The notes under the pieces are model-generated. The model did no database searches and was not told the origin of the DNA. It saw nothing but the letters and a program-made list of their open reading frames with translations. DNA of 64,000 nt from Bilophila wadsworthia ATCC 49260 (GTDB lineage: Bacteria; Desulfobacterota; Desulfovibrionia; Desulfovibrionales; Desulfovibrionaceae): the NCBI RefSeq assembly GCF_000701705.1, contig NZ_JNJP01000004.1, positions 90,093 through 154,092 on the forward strand, in the 5' to 3' direction. The position numbers and the translations under genes were made by a program. Of this stretch, positions 9,440-18,000 are shown one piece after another; within the stretch, counting starts at the first letter, position 1; every line of letters begins with the position of its first letter.

Positions 9440-9900
9440 CGATCGCTCTGGAGGGCGGCATCCTCTGCCCCGGCTTCGTCGACGGGCACAGCCATTCCGA
9501 ACGTCCGCTGCTTTCCGGCGAACCCACCGACTGCAAAACCATGCAGGGCGTGGCCACCGAAAACCTCGGGCTGGACGGCATGTCCCCGCCCCTATGCGAC
9601 CTATCCCCATATTCTGGGGAGGTACGCGCGCGAACTGGGTGTGCTGTCGCAGGAAGAGGCCATCCGCAAGATGACTTCGCTAACCGGCCCGCAAGATCCG
9701 GCTGGCGCACAAGGGCGTCACCCTGCCCGGATTTGACGCGGATCTCGTGGCCTTCAACGAGCGGACCGTGCTGGACACCAACGGCTGCGACAATCCCCGC
9801 GTCCATCCCGCCGGGATGCCCCATGTTCTGGAGAACGGGGCGTTTGTCGTCGGAAACGGCGTCATGACGGGTACGGGGCCCGGCAGGGCGATCAGGGAGT
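9440..9900 (+). pseudogene. remnant of an N-acyl-D-amino-acid deacylase (amidohydrolase)
   Basis: Two pieces of one gene remain. The first frame reads ILCPGFVDGHSHSERP...MQGVATENLGLDGMSP, the metal-binding N-terminal signature of D-aminoacylases. After LCDL the sequence jumps to ILGRYARELGVLSQEEAIRKM, then in another frame to KIRLAHKGVTLPGFDADLVAF...HPAGMPHVLENG, the usual C-terminus. The middle of an enzyme normally near 480 residues is missing and the frame shifts at least twice, so no active enzyme can result. Deacylases of this family release D-amino acids from N-acyl forms. Its place beside ior and an amino-acid-type transporter suggests the locus once handled modified amino acids. Confidence 0.72.
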
Positions 9901-10054
9901 GGCCCTCTCGAGGCGGTTTCCGAAAGGCGGAGCCAAGGCGGTTGGTTCCCAAAAAGGTTTTCCGATCCGCGCACTTCGGATTGTTGGATCAAGGCGGCAT
10001 GGGGTGTTGACGTTTCCCGGCCTTGAACCGGTTCTGCAACAAGCGGGGGATCCC

Positions 10055-10511
10055 ATGCGAACAGTGCTTGTCAAAAACGGTATCATCGTTGATTCCGGCG
10101 CACTCAGGGCGCTGGGCATACTCATCGCCGGGGACAGGGCTCCGCACGGCACGCCCGGCGTGGAAACCCCGTTCGGCGTGACGTGGGATGAGGGCATCAA
10201 CAGGGGGGCGCATCGCCGTCACGGATTTCGTCAGGATCATGAGCCAGAATCCGGCGAAAACATTCGGACTTTACCCGCAAAAAGGAACACTGCGGCCCGG
10301 TTCCGACGCCGATATGGTTCTTGTCGATCCGGGATGGCCCCGGACCGTACCCGAGCGCAATCCCCATCTCGTGGTGGGTTCCAGCATCTTTATGGGCAGA
10401 CAATGCCTCGGCGGTCCCGTGACCGTCCTCCGCCGGGGGAAATCATCCGCAAACGCGGCGAAATCACGGGAGCCCTTCCCGGCCGCTTCCTCCCCGCGGG
10501 CCCCATCCTAA
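10055..10511 (+). pseudogene. remnant of a dihydroorotase/hydantoinase-type cyclic amidohydrolase
   Basis: An N-terminal scrap (MRTVLVKNGIIVDSGA from ATG 10055) is joined directly to the C-terminal part of a cyclic amidohydrolase (GTPGVETPFGVTWDEGINRG, then in another frame RIAVTDFVRIMSQNPAKTFG, KGTLRPGSDADMVLVDP). The catalytic barrel in between is deleted. The two C-terminal pieces are out of frame at the G6 run near 10203-10208. The family includes D-hydantoinase, allantoinase and dihydroorotase; the scrap is too short to choose. Like its neighbour it keeps both ends and has lost the middle. Confidence 0.68.
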
Positions 10512-10637
10512 AGGGCTGACGCACCATTTCCCAAGCCTTTCGGGAACCAGCCGGAATATCGGCCGGGGTCTTCTCCCATTGCCGAATATAAGAATATATC
10601 TTTTTGAAAAAACTGAATAAAAAGTAGATAAAAAACC

Positions 10638-10667
10638 TTTACAGCCTTGTGATATTACCAGTAGTAT
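10638..10667 (+). promoter_or_regulatory. candidate sigma70 promoter for the TRAP operon
   Basis: TTTACA (10638-10643), 18-base spacer, TAGTAT (10662-10667) in an AT-rich stretch about 105 bases before the TAXI receptor gene. The following tatacact octamer also occurs beside the GntR palindrome at 3608-3616, which may hint at shared control. Confidence 0.45.
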
Positions 10668-10773
10668 ACACTTAAAGATTCATGAAGGGCGAGATTTCGT
10701 CCACCTCCAGCAGGCCAAGGCAGCCACCCGGTTTTCTCATTCACGTCAAACCGCGTTTCTCAGGAGGATCATC

Positions 10774-11739
10774 ATGCTCAAGCGTACACTGGCAGCTCTC
10801 ATCGTTGCCCTGACCGCCTTCTGCGGCGGAACGGCACAGGCCGAGCCTCTCAAGCTCACCTTCTCCACCGGCTCCGTGGGCGGAGGCTTTTTCGCCGTAG
10901 GCAGCGGCATCGCGGGTTTCGCCTCGCAAAAGATCCCCGGCATCAGCATTACCGCGATCTCCGCCGCCGGCGTCGTGGAGAGCATCAACAGGCTGGAGCA
11001 GGGCAAGGCCGATTTCGCCATGCTCAATACGCAGGACCCGCCACTGGCGTGGGAAGGCAAGGCCCCCTACAAGAAGCAGTATCGGAACATGCGCGGCATG
11101 GGCATCCTGTACATGCAGGCCGCCCAGCCCTACACCCTCAAGTCCTCGGGCATCCGCACCTTCAAGGATCTCAAGGGCAAGACCCTCAGCGTGGGCGCTC
11201 CCGGCGGCACCATGCATCTCGACTTCTTCCGCTGGGTCGAAGCCAATGGGCTTGATCCCAAGAAGGATTTCGGCAAGGTGCTGTTCCTGCCCGCCAGCGA
11301 AGCCATGGAAGCGGTCAAGACCGGACAGGTGGACGTCGCCGTGGAACTGTCGTCCATCCCCTCGCCGCAGATCTCCGAACTCTCCATCCTGCGTCCCGTG
11401 CATATCCTCGAATTCCTGCCGGGAGCACGCGCCGACATGATGCAGAAGTACCCCCAATACCTGCCTACCACCATCGAAAAGGGAGCCTACAACGGCATCG
11501 ACCAGCCCATCGAAACCGTAGGCACGGGCGCCATGTTCGCCTGCCGGGCCGACCTGCCGGACGACCTTGTCTATGAAATCGTCAAGACCGTCTACAGCCA
11601 GGAAGGCGTCGACTATCTGGGCAACGTCATCGCCGCGCTCAAGAGCATGAGCCCCAACCTTGCCGTCAGCTACAAGCCCATACCCCTGCATCCCGGCGCG
11701 GAACGTTATTTCCGCGAAATAGGCCTCATCAAGGATTGA
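10774..11739 (+). CDS. TAXI-family TRAP transporter solute receptor
   Basis: 321 residues with a signal peptide (1-23, ending GGTAQA) and a type II periplasmic binding fold. The start LKLTFSTGSVGGGFFAVGSGIAGF and GKTLSVGAPGGTMHLDF are typical of TAXI receptors (TRAP-associated extracytoplasmic immunogenic family). It captures a small organic solute in the periplasm and delivers it to the fused permease encoded 79 bases downstream. TAXI systems are often linked to amino acids or other carboxylates. Here the linked aminotransferase and ior genes point to an amino acid or aromatic oxoacid (inference). A GC-rich hairpin separates it from the permease, as often seen where receptor must outnumber permease. 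Confidence 0.92.
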   Translation: MLKRTLAALIVALTAFCGGTAQAEPLKLTFSTGSVGGGFFAVGSGIAGFASQKIPGISITAISAAGVVESINRLEQGKADFAMLNTQDPPLAWEGKAPYKKQYRNMRGMGILYMQAAQPYTLKSSGIRTFKDLKGKTLSVGAPGGTMHLDFFRWVEANGLDPKKDFGKVLFLPASEAMEAVKTGQVDVAVELSSIPSPQISELSILRPVHILEFLPGARADMMQKYPQYLPTTIEKGAYNGIDQPIETVGTGAMFACRADLPDDLVYEIVKTVYSQEGVDYLGNVIAALKSMSPNLAVSYKPIPLHPGAERYFREIGLIKD

Positions 11740-11752
11740 TTTACATTCGTTC

Positions 11753-11780
11753 GGCGCCTCCGGGGAGCCTCGGAGGCGCC
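11753..11780 (+). terminator. intercistronic hairpin between receptor and permease
   Basis: Ten-base-pair stem (11753-11762 with 11771-11780), loop of eight, no U-tract. It probably acts as partial terminator or mRNA 3'-end protector giving more receptor than permease. Function inferred. Confidence 0.5.
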
Positions 11781-11818
11781 TTCCCCCTTCCCTTACGGAA
11801 AGCCTACCGAGGAATACC

Positions 11819-13735
11819 ATGAACGAAACGCCTCTCCATGAGCCGCTTATTGCCGAAGAAGGCAAGGAAAAGGAACGCGTCTTTACCGGCACCCCGGAAC
11901 GGATCGTCAATATCTGCCTTGCGTCCATATCCGCGCTTATAATCTATTGGACCGTCTACGTCAGCGCCGACGTGATGTGGAAGCACGGCCTCTACATCAT
12001 GACCGTCTTCTGTATGACGCTGGTCATTTACCCCTTCGAAAAAAAGCCGAAGGTCAACCACGTCTCCCTTGTGGACTGGCTGCTCATCATCGGCAGCATC
12101 GCCGGTTCGGCCTACGCCATCTGGGAATATCTGGATCGCTTCATGCGGCTGGGCATGTTGACGGAAATGGATATCTTCTTCGGCTGCCTGATGCTGTTCC
12201 TCGGCCTTGAGGTCGGGCGCAGGGTCATCGGCTGGTCGCTGACGCTAGTGTCCATCGTCCTCATCCTCTATTCGCTGTACGGATTCGTCATCCCCGGGCA
12301 CTTCGGGCACGGCGGCTTCGATCTCGAAGCGGTGGTCACGCAGGTCTATGCGGGCATGGAAGGCTACTACGGGCTTTCCGCCAAGATGATGATCCAGTAC
12401 GTGGCCCCGTTCATCCTCATGGGCGCTTTTCTGGAAAAGTCCGGAGCCGGGGATTTCTTCATCCGTCTGGCCTTCGCGCTCACCCGCAATACCGTGGGCG
12501 GACCGGCCAAGGCCGCCGTCATCGGCAGCGCGCTCCTCGGCTCCATCTCCGGCAGCGCCGTGGCCAACGTCTCTTCCACCGGCGTGCTGACCATCCCTAT
12601 GATGAAGAAGGTCGGCTACCGGCCTCATGTGGCGGGCGCCATCGAAGCCGCCGCCTCCACGGGCGGGCAGATCATGCCCCCCATCATGGGCGCCGTGGCC
12701 TTCCTTATGGCCGAATTCACGCAGATCCCCTACCTTACCATCGTGACCGTCGCCACCGGCCCGATCATCCTGTATTACATCACGCTGATGGCCTTCATCC
12801 ATTTTGAAGCCAAAAAGCACAACATCGGGCAAATGAAGGATCATCACATCCCCTCCGCCCGGACCGTCTGCAGCGAGGGGTGGCACTTCTTCGTCGCCAT
12901 CATGGTCATCATCGTGATCATGGCCTTCGGGTATTCGCCGGGCATGTCCGCGCTCGGCGGGATCATCACCCTCATCGTGATCCACAGCATCAAAAGCCGT
13001 AAGGTCGACTTCAAGATGCTGTATGAAGCGATGGTGCTCGGCGGGCGCTACTCGCTCGGCATCGGCAGCCTCGTGGGTTGCATCGGCATCATCCTCTCGC
13101 TCGTCGGCCTGACGGGCGTCGGGCTCAAGCTCTCGTGGCTGTTCACGACCCTCGCCAACGGCAGCCCTCTCGTCGCCATCCTGCTCGTGGGCCTCATTTC
13201 CATGATCCTCGGCATGGGCCTTGCCAGCGGACCGGCCTACATCGTCACCGCCATTGCCGTAGGCCCCGCGCTGGCGGATATGGGCTTTCCGCTGATGACC
13301 GCCCACTTCATCATGATGTGGTTCAGCATCGACTCGGAAATCACGCCTCCGGTGGGCCTCGCCTCCATCGTGGGCGCGGGCATCGCCAACGCCGACCCCA
13401 TGAAGACCATGTTTACGGCCTTCAAATACGCAAAAGCGTTGTATATCCTTCCCATTCTCTTCTACTACCGCCCCGCGCTGCTGCTTCAGTCGAGCCTGTT
13501 CGACATCGCGCTCACCTTCGTTACCGTCATGCTCGGCCTCATCGCTTTCGCGGCGGTCTGGGAGAACTACCTGATGCGCCGGACCACGCTGCTCGAACGC
13601 ATCCTGCTGCTGGGCGGCGCGCTCCTGCTGTTCATTCCCGGCCATATCTGGGACTTCGCGGGCATCGGCCTCTTCATCATCGTCTACTGTCTGCAACGCT
13701 ACTACTGTCCCGCCGGATTCCGGCAGACGGCCTAG
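11819..13735 (+). CDS. TRAP transporter fused permease (DctQ-DctM type)
   Basis: 638 residues and strongly hydrophobic throughout. After a cytoplasmic N-terminus (1-40), the first segments to about residue 150 correspond to the small DctQ-like part. The remainder is the large DctM-like subunit, with GSALLGSISGSAVANVSSTGVLTIPMMKKVGY and EAAASTGGQIMPPIMGAVAF, hallmark motifs of the 4TM/12TM fused TAXI permeases. It uses the sodium or proton gradient to move the ligand held by the receptor at 10774. The frame continues to within 28 bases of the aminotransferase start, so import and transamination are likely co-expressed. Confidence 0.93.
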   Translation: MNETPLHEPLIAEEGKEKERVFTGTPERIVNICLASISALIIYWTVYVSADVMWKHGLYIMTVFCMTLVIYPFEKKPKVNHVSLVDWLLIIGSIAGSAYAIWEYLDRFMRLGMLTEMDIFFGCLMLFLGLEVGRRVIGWSLTLVSIVLILYSLYGFVIPGHFGHGGFDLEAVVTQVYAGMEGYYGLSAKMMIQYVAPFILMGAFLEKSGAGDFFIRLAFALTRNTVGGPAKAAVIGSALLGSISGSAVANVSSTGVLTIPMMKKVGYRPHVAGAIEAAASTGGQIMPPIMGAVAFLMAEFTQIPYLTIVTVATGPIILYYITLMAFIHFEAKKHNIGQMKDHHIPSARTVCSEGWHFFVAIMVIIVIMAFGYSPGMSALGGIITLIVIHSIKSRKVDFKMLYEAMVLGGRYSLGIGSLVGCIGIILSLVGLTGVGLKLSWLFTTLANGSPLVAILLVGLISMILGMGLASGPAYIVTAIAVGPALADMGFPLMTAHFIMMWFSIDSEITPPVGLASIVGAGIANADPMKTMFTAFKYAKALYILPILFYYRPALLLQSSLFDIALTFVTVMLGLIAFAAVWENYLMRRTTLLERILLLGGALLLFIPGHIWDFAGIGLFIIVYCLQRYYCPAGFRQTA

Positions 13736-13763
13736 CCCTTCCTCACGCTTCAAGGAGACCGCA

Positions 13764-14912
13764 ATGCAACTCGCACTTCGCACGGAACACATCCCCTTTT
13801 CCAGCCTCTGCGCCTTTTTCGACGCGGCGGAAGCCCGACAGCGCGCCGGGCAGGACATCATCAACATGGTCATGGGCCGCCCGGACTTCCTCCCCGCGCC
13901 GCACATCAACGAAGCCGTCAAGAAGGCCGTCGACGACGGGCAGGTTCACTACACCTCCAATTACGGCCTCCTTGAACTGCGGCAGGAAGTGGCCCGCAAG
14001 CTGAAAGACGAAAACGGGCTCGGCTACGCCCCGGAAACCGAAATCGTCATCACGGCGGGCGTCTCCGAAGCGCTGCACCTGAGCATGGCCGCCCTGCTCA
14101 ATCCCGGCGACGAGGCGCTCATACCCGCCCCCGCGTTTCTGAGCTACGGCAGTTGCGTACACATGGCGAGCGGCGTCCCGGTATTCGTGCCCACGGAACA
14201 GGCCAAGGGCTTCCAGCCCGAACCCGATGTTCTGGAGCGTCATATCACCCCGAAGACCAAGCTCATCCTCATCAACTCACCCCAAAACCCCACAGGAACG
14301 GTTTATCCGCGCGAAACGCTGCAAGGCATCGCGGATCTGGCGATCAGGCATGATCTCATCGTCGTCAGCGACGAAATCAATGAGAAGATCATCTTTGACG
14401 GCGAGGAACACATCAGCATCGCCTCTTTGCCCGGTATGCGCGAACGTACCGTCGTCCTGAACGGCTTTTCCAAAGCCTATGCCATGACAGGCTCGCGCAT
14501 CGGGTACGCGGCGGGTCCGGAACGGCTCATAGCCCCCATCTATTGCGCGCATCAGTATTCCGCCATGTGCCCCTGCACCTATGCGCAGTGGGGGGCCGTC
14601 GCCGCTTTGCGCGGCCCGCAGGGACACATTGCGGATATGGTAAAAGAACTGGATCGCAGGCGGCTCATGCTGCTCGACCGGCTGGCCGCCATGCCCGGCG
14701 TTTCCTTCGTGCGCCCCAAGGGAGCGTTTTACATCATGGTAAGCATCCCCGGTCTGGGAACGCCCATGCAGGCCGCCGAATTTCTGCTTGACGCGGGGCT
14801 TGCCATCGTGCCGTGGGATGAGGAGCACCTCCGCATCTCCTACGCCAATTCGTATGAAAACCTGAGCATCGCCATGGACCGGATGGAAAAGGCCCTGCGC
14901 GGACGCTTCTGA
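13764..14912 (+). CDS. PLP-dependent aminotransferase (class I/II)
   Basis: 382 residues, class I fold. Visible motifs are ITAGVSEALHLSMAALLNPGDEAL (cofactor phosphate region), INSPQNPTGTVYPRE, VVSDEINEKIIF, and the PLP lysine in GFSKAYAMTGSRIGY (Lys237), followed by the substrate carboxylate arginine near the C-terminus (EHLRISYANS). It transfers an amino group from an amino acid to a 2-oxoacid in the cytoplasm. CAAGGAGA sits before the ATG. Being last in the TRAP operon and near iorAB, it most likely generates the oxoacid that Ior oxidises. Aspartate- or aromatic-type specificity cannot be decided by eye. Confidence 0.93.
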   Translation: MQLALRTEHIPFSSLCAFFDAAEARQRAGQDIINMVMGRPDFLPAPHINEAVKKAVDDGQVHYTSNYGLLELRQEVARKLKDENGLGYAPETEIVITAGVSEALHLSMAALLNPGDEALIPAPAFLSYGSCVHMASGVPVFVPTEQAKGFQPEPDVLERHITPKTKLILINSPQNPTGTVYPRETLQGIADLAIRHDLIVVSDEINEKIIFDGEEHISIASLPGMRERTVVLNGFSKAYAMTGSRIGYAAGPERLIAPIYCAHQYSAMCPCTYAQWGAVAALRGPQGHIADMVKELDRRRLMLLDRLAAMPGVSFVRPKGAFYIMVSIPGLGTPMQAAEFLLDAGLAIVPWDEEHLRISYANSYENLSIAMDRMEKALRGRF

Positions 14913-14937
14913 TTCTCCCTCCTCCCCCAAAAGCGGG

Positions 14938-14964
14938 CCTCCCGGCTTCCCAAAGGCCGGGAGG
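14938..14964 (+). terminator. hairpin after aminotransferase gene
   Basis: Nine-base-pair GC stem (14938-14946 with 14956-14964), loop of nine, followed by a pyrimidine-rich stretch without a pure T-run. Probable end of the TRAP/aminotransferase operon. Confidence 0.6.
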
Positions 14965-14990
14965 TTCCTCCTTCCCCCCACTCACCGAAA

Positions 14991-15036
14991 CAGAAAGCCC
15001 GGCGACCGGAATATTCTCCGACCGCCGGGCTTTCTG
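14991..15036. terminator. terminator between convergent operons
   Basis: Fourteen-base-pair stem (14991-15004 with 15023-15036) enclosing a smaller cgga/tccg pairing. It lies just 3' of the autotransporter stop (minus strand) and also faces the plus-strand operon. Confidence 0.7.
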
Positions 15037-15051
15037 TTTCTGATTGGGAGG

Positions 15052-18000
15052 TTAGAACTTGTAGGTGAAGCTCACGTTCACGCCATGTCCCGCCTTATGC
15101 TCCGAAGCGCGGATGCCGTAGTCGAGGCCGAACGAGATGTTGTCCTTCTGCACCTCAAGCCCGAGCGTGCCGTCAAAAGATACGCTGTCCATCATCCGGG
15201 CCTTGATCGTATCGGAAGCCGCGACGCCCGGCACCCGGACCTTGGTCTTTGCCTTGAGATCACCCGCAGCGGGCACTACGGAAAGGTCGGCCCTCGGCTT
15301 CACCTTCCAGCCGGACGACGTTTCAAAGTCGCGGCTGAAGCTCACGCCGATCGGGAATGTCCAGATCTCCTGCGTATCGCGTCCCACGCGGAACACGTCG
15401 TGATCGTCGATCCGAGATGTGAACCCATCCGTCCGCAGGTTGTAGTATCGTACCCCGACATGCGGCGTCACATCGGCCCAATCCGTTTCGAACCGGTATT
15501 CGCCGCGCAGACCCGCCGTCAGCACGCCCGTATCCACATCGGCCCTGAGCTGGCCGAGCTGCATGGTTGTGGGCAGATCCTGCTTCACCTCGTTCTTGTT
15601 GGCGGAATAACCGAGATCGCCCACGATATTGAACTGATCCCGCGACCAGCTCCCGTACAGGTTCATGCCCCAGAAATCGAAATCATTCTTGGTCGCGTTG
15701 AAATCCCCACGGGAACGGGCCGTACCGCTTCCGGCGTTCAGGGCCATGCCGACCCGGAAATCGCCGAACGCGTAGTCGCCGCCAAAGACGATGCCGCCGA
15801 AATCGGCATTATAGCCGCCATCAAGAGAGCCCGCGCCCAAATTGCGCGCGTGTTCCGCTCCATACAGGGCATTGATCCAGAGGTTCAATCCGTCCTTACG
15901 AATGGCCCCTTCACGCGTGGTGGTCATATGTGAAAGCGACGCGTGATCCTGAATCGCCCGAACCGGGGCATCCGCCGCCGCGACGGCCATACCCTGCACG
16001 CCTCCGGCCACGGCGATCTGCGCCGCGCCGTCAACAGTATGCACCGTGTCCGCCTTGGGCAGATGGTTTTCATTCACCGCCCGAGAGAGGAACCGGATGC
16101 CCATGTTGCCGCTTTCGGTGTCGTTCAGCCCCTTGCCCCAGATGGCATCCATCGTGTTGACGAGGGAAAGCCCCCGGAAAACATCGGACGAGCGCCGGGC
16201 TGTGGCCTGTACCTTCATCGAACCGTCGGCATCCTTGCCCAGCACAAGCCCAATGAGATTATCCGGCGTGGAAAGGTTGTCTCCGTTCCAGCCCTGCACG
16301 TTGCTGACCGAGAATCCGGACGTAATCGCGTATTCGCCCTGCGTGATGTTGTCGATAAGCAGCTTGGCGCCCGCATCCACATTCAGCGTCCCGCCCTGGG
16401 ACGTCAACGCCGCGGCGCCGTTGAGACCGCTCCCGTCAACGAGCAGCAAAGAACCGTCAGCGAAAGTCGCCGTATTCGGAGTCAATACCGGAGCGCTGGT
16501 CTTGGTTCCGTCCACCATCACCGCGCCTAGCGTACCGTTCAACGTCTGCGGCTTCCGGATAGCCAGCGCGGCGGTTACGCCGTTCTGTCCCCACTGGAGG
16601 CTGGATCTGCCGAACGCGTCCAGCGCCCAACCGGTATCCGTGTCACCCAACACGAGCAGGGAATTCTGCCCCGCCGTGAGCAACCCGTCTATTTCATTGT
16701 TCACAAAGGTGAAGACGCCGTGCGACGCATCAGCCAATGCATCATTGCCCTTCCACGCGGGATCAAGGAATACCCTGCCGCCCTGCAACTGAGCCTGACG
16801 GGCGACCACTCTACCGGCGCTCCCTTGATCGCCGATGTTGAGCTGGACATCGGAAGATGTGGTCAAGACGTCCGCCGCCAGCGTTCCCGCAACCTTGATA
16901 TCTCCCTTGGAGGCTGTGACGGACGAAGAATCCACAGCGCCGGAGACATTCAGGGCACCTCCGGAAAGTTCGACAGAAGCGGAAGTCAGCTTGCCGGAAA
17001 CATTCGTCTGCCCATCGGCCTGACGTATCGTCGATTGGAGATGTGCCCCCTCGGCAATGTTGATCGTGCCGCCGTTGTTGTTCATCCCGGCGACGTCCGC
17101 CGTGCCGGTGGTTTCATTGGCTTCACCCGTGATGACGTGCGTTCCCGCACGGACATTGACGGTGCTCGCCGCGGCGATTTCTATATTTCCCGAGAGCGTG
17201 CCGCCGGAATCCATGACCGGCGTGCCAAGGTTCAGCACACCAAATGCCCCTTCCCCAGTACCTCCTACATGAACATTGACGGGATTTCCCCCTGCCGTGA
17301 CCAAAGGCGTATCGGAGGAACCTCCAACCAATGTCAGATAATGGCCGCCCACTACGGAGATATTCCGACCGGAGGAACCGAGATCGATGTTCTTCCCACC
17401 AATGCTGCCGCTTATCGAGTCCGTCTTGTCGTCCTTCGCACTCGCGCCGACAACGAAATCCTTGCCCGAATCCGAACTTGTGCCGGTAGTGATGGTTACA
17501 TTGCCAAGAACAATATTGTTGGCGTGGTTATTGTTCAATTCGTCAACGGAGACCTTTCCCGTGCGATCTTCATCGGGCTTCGGTTCAGGAGCGGGGGGAG
17601 TCGGGTCAGGCTCCACAGGGGGAACCGGATCTGGGCCAGGATCCACAGGAGGAACCGGATCTGGGTCAGGCTCCACAGGGGGAACCGGATCTGGGACAGG
17701 ATCTACATACCCCGTTCCGATGAATGTGATCTCCTTCGCGGAGGTGGAGCCAGCCCCCTCACCCGCTTCTACGTTGTTCGCTCCCAATGAATCAGCCGCT
17801 GCCTGAGCGTACGTAAGGTTGTACAGAGCGTCATTGAACGCTATCAGTCCAGAATCAAAGCTCCAATTGTCTCCGCTCAGCTTTACGGCACCGGGATCCT
17901 TGTTATCCCCCTCCGCGTTCAATCCGTTTATGAAGATCTGTCCCGTTCCGGTCTCCAGGATGCCACCAGCAAGGATCAGCTTGCCGCCAGCGACATTGTT

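Noticed and set aside
12245..13921. 558-codon antisense ORF over the TRAP permease
   Set aside because: Histidine/arginine/aspartate-rich shadow typical of GC-rich codon bias; the permease on the other strand is clearly real.
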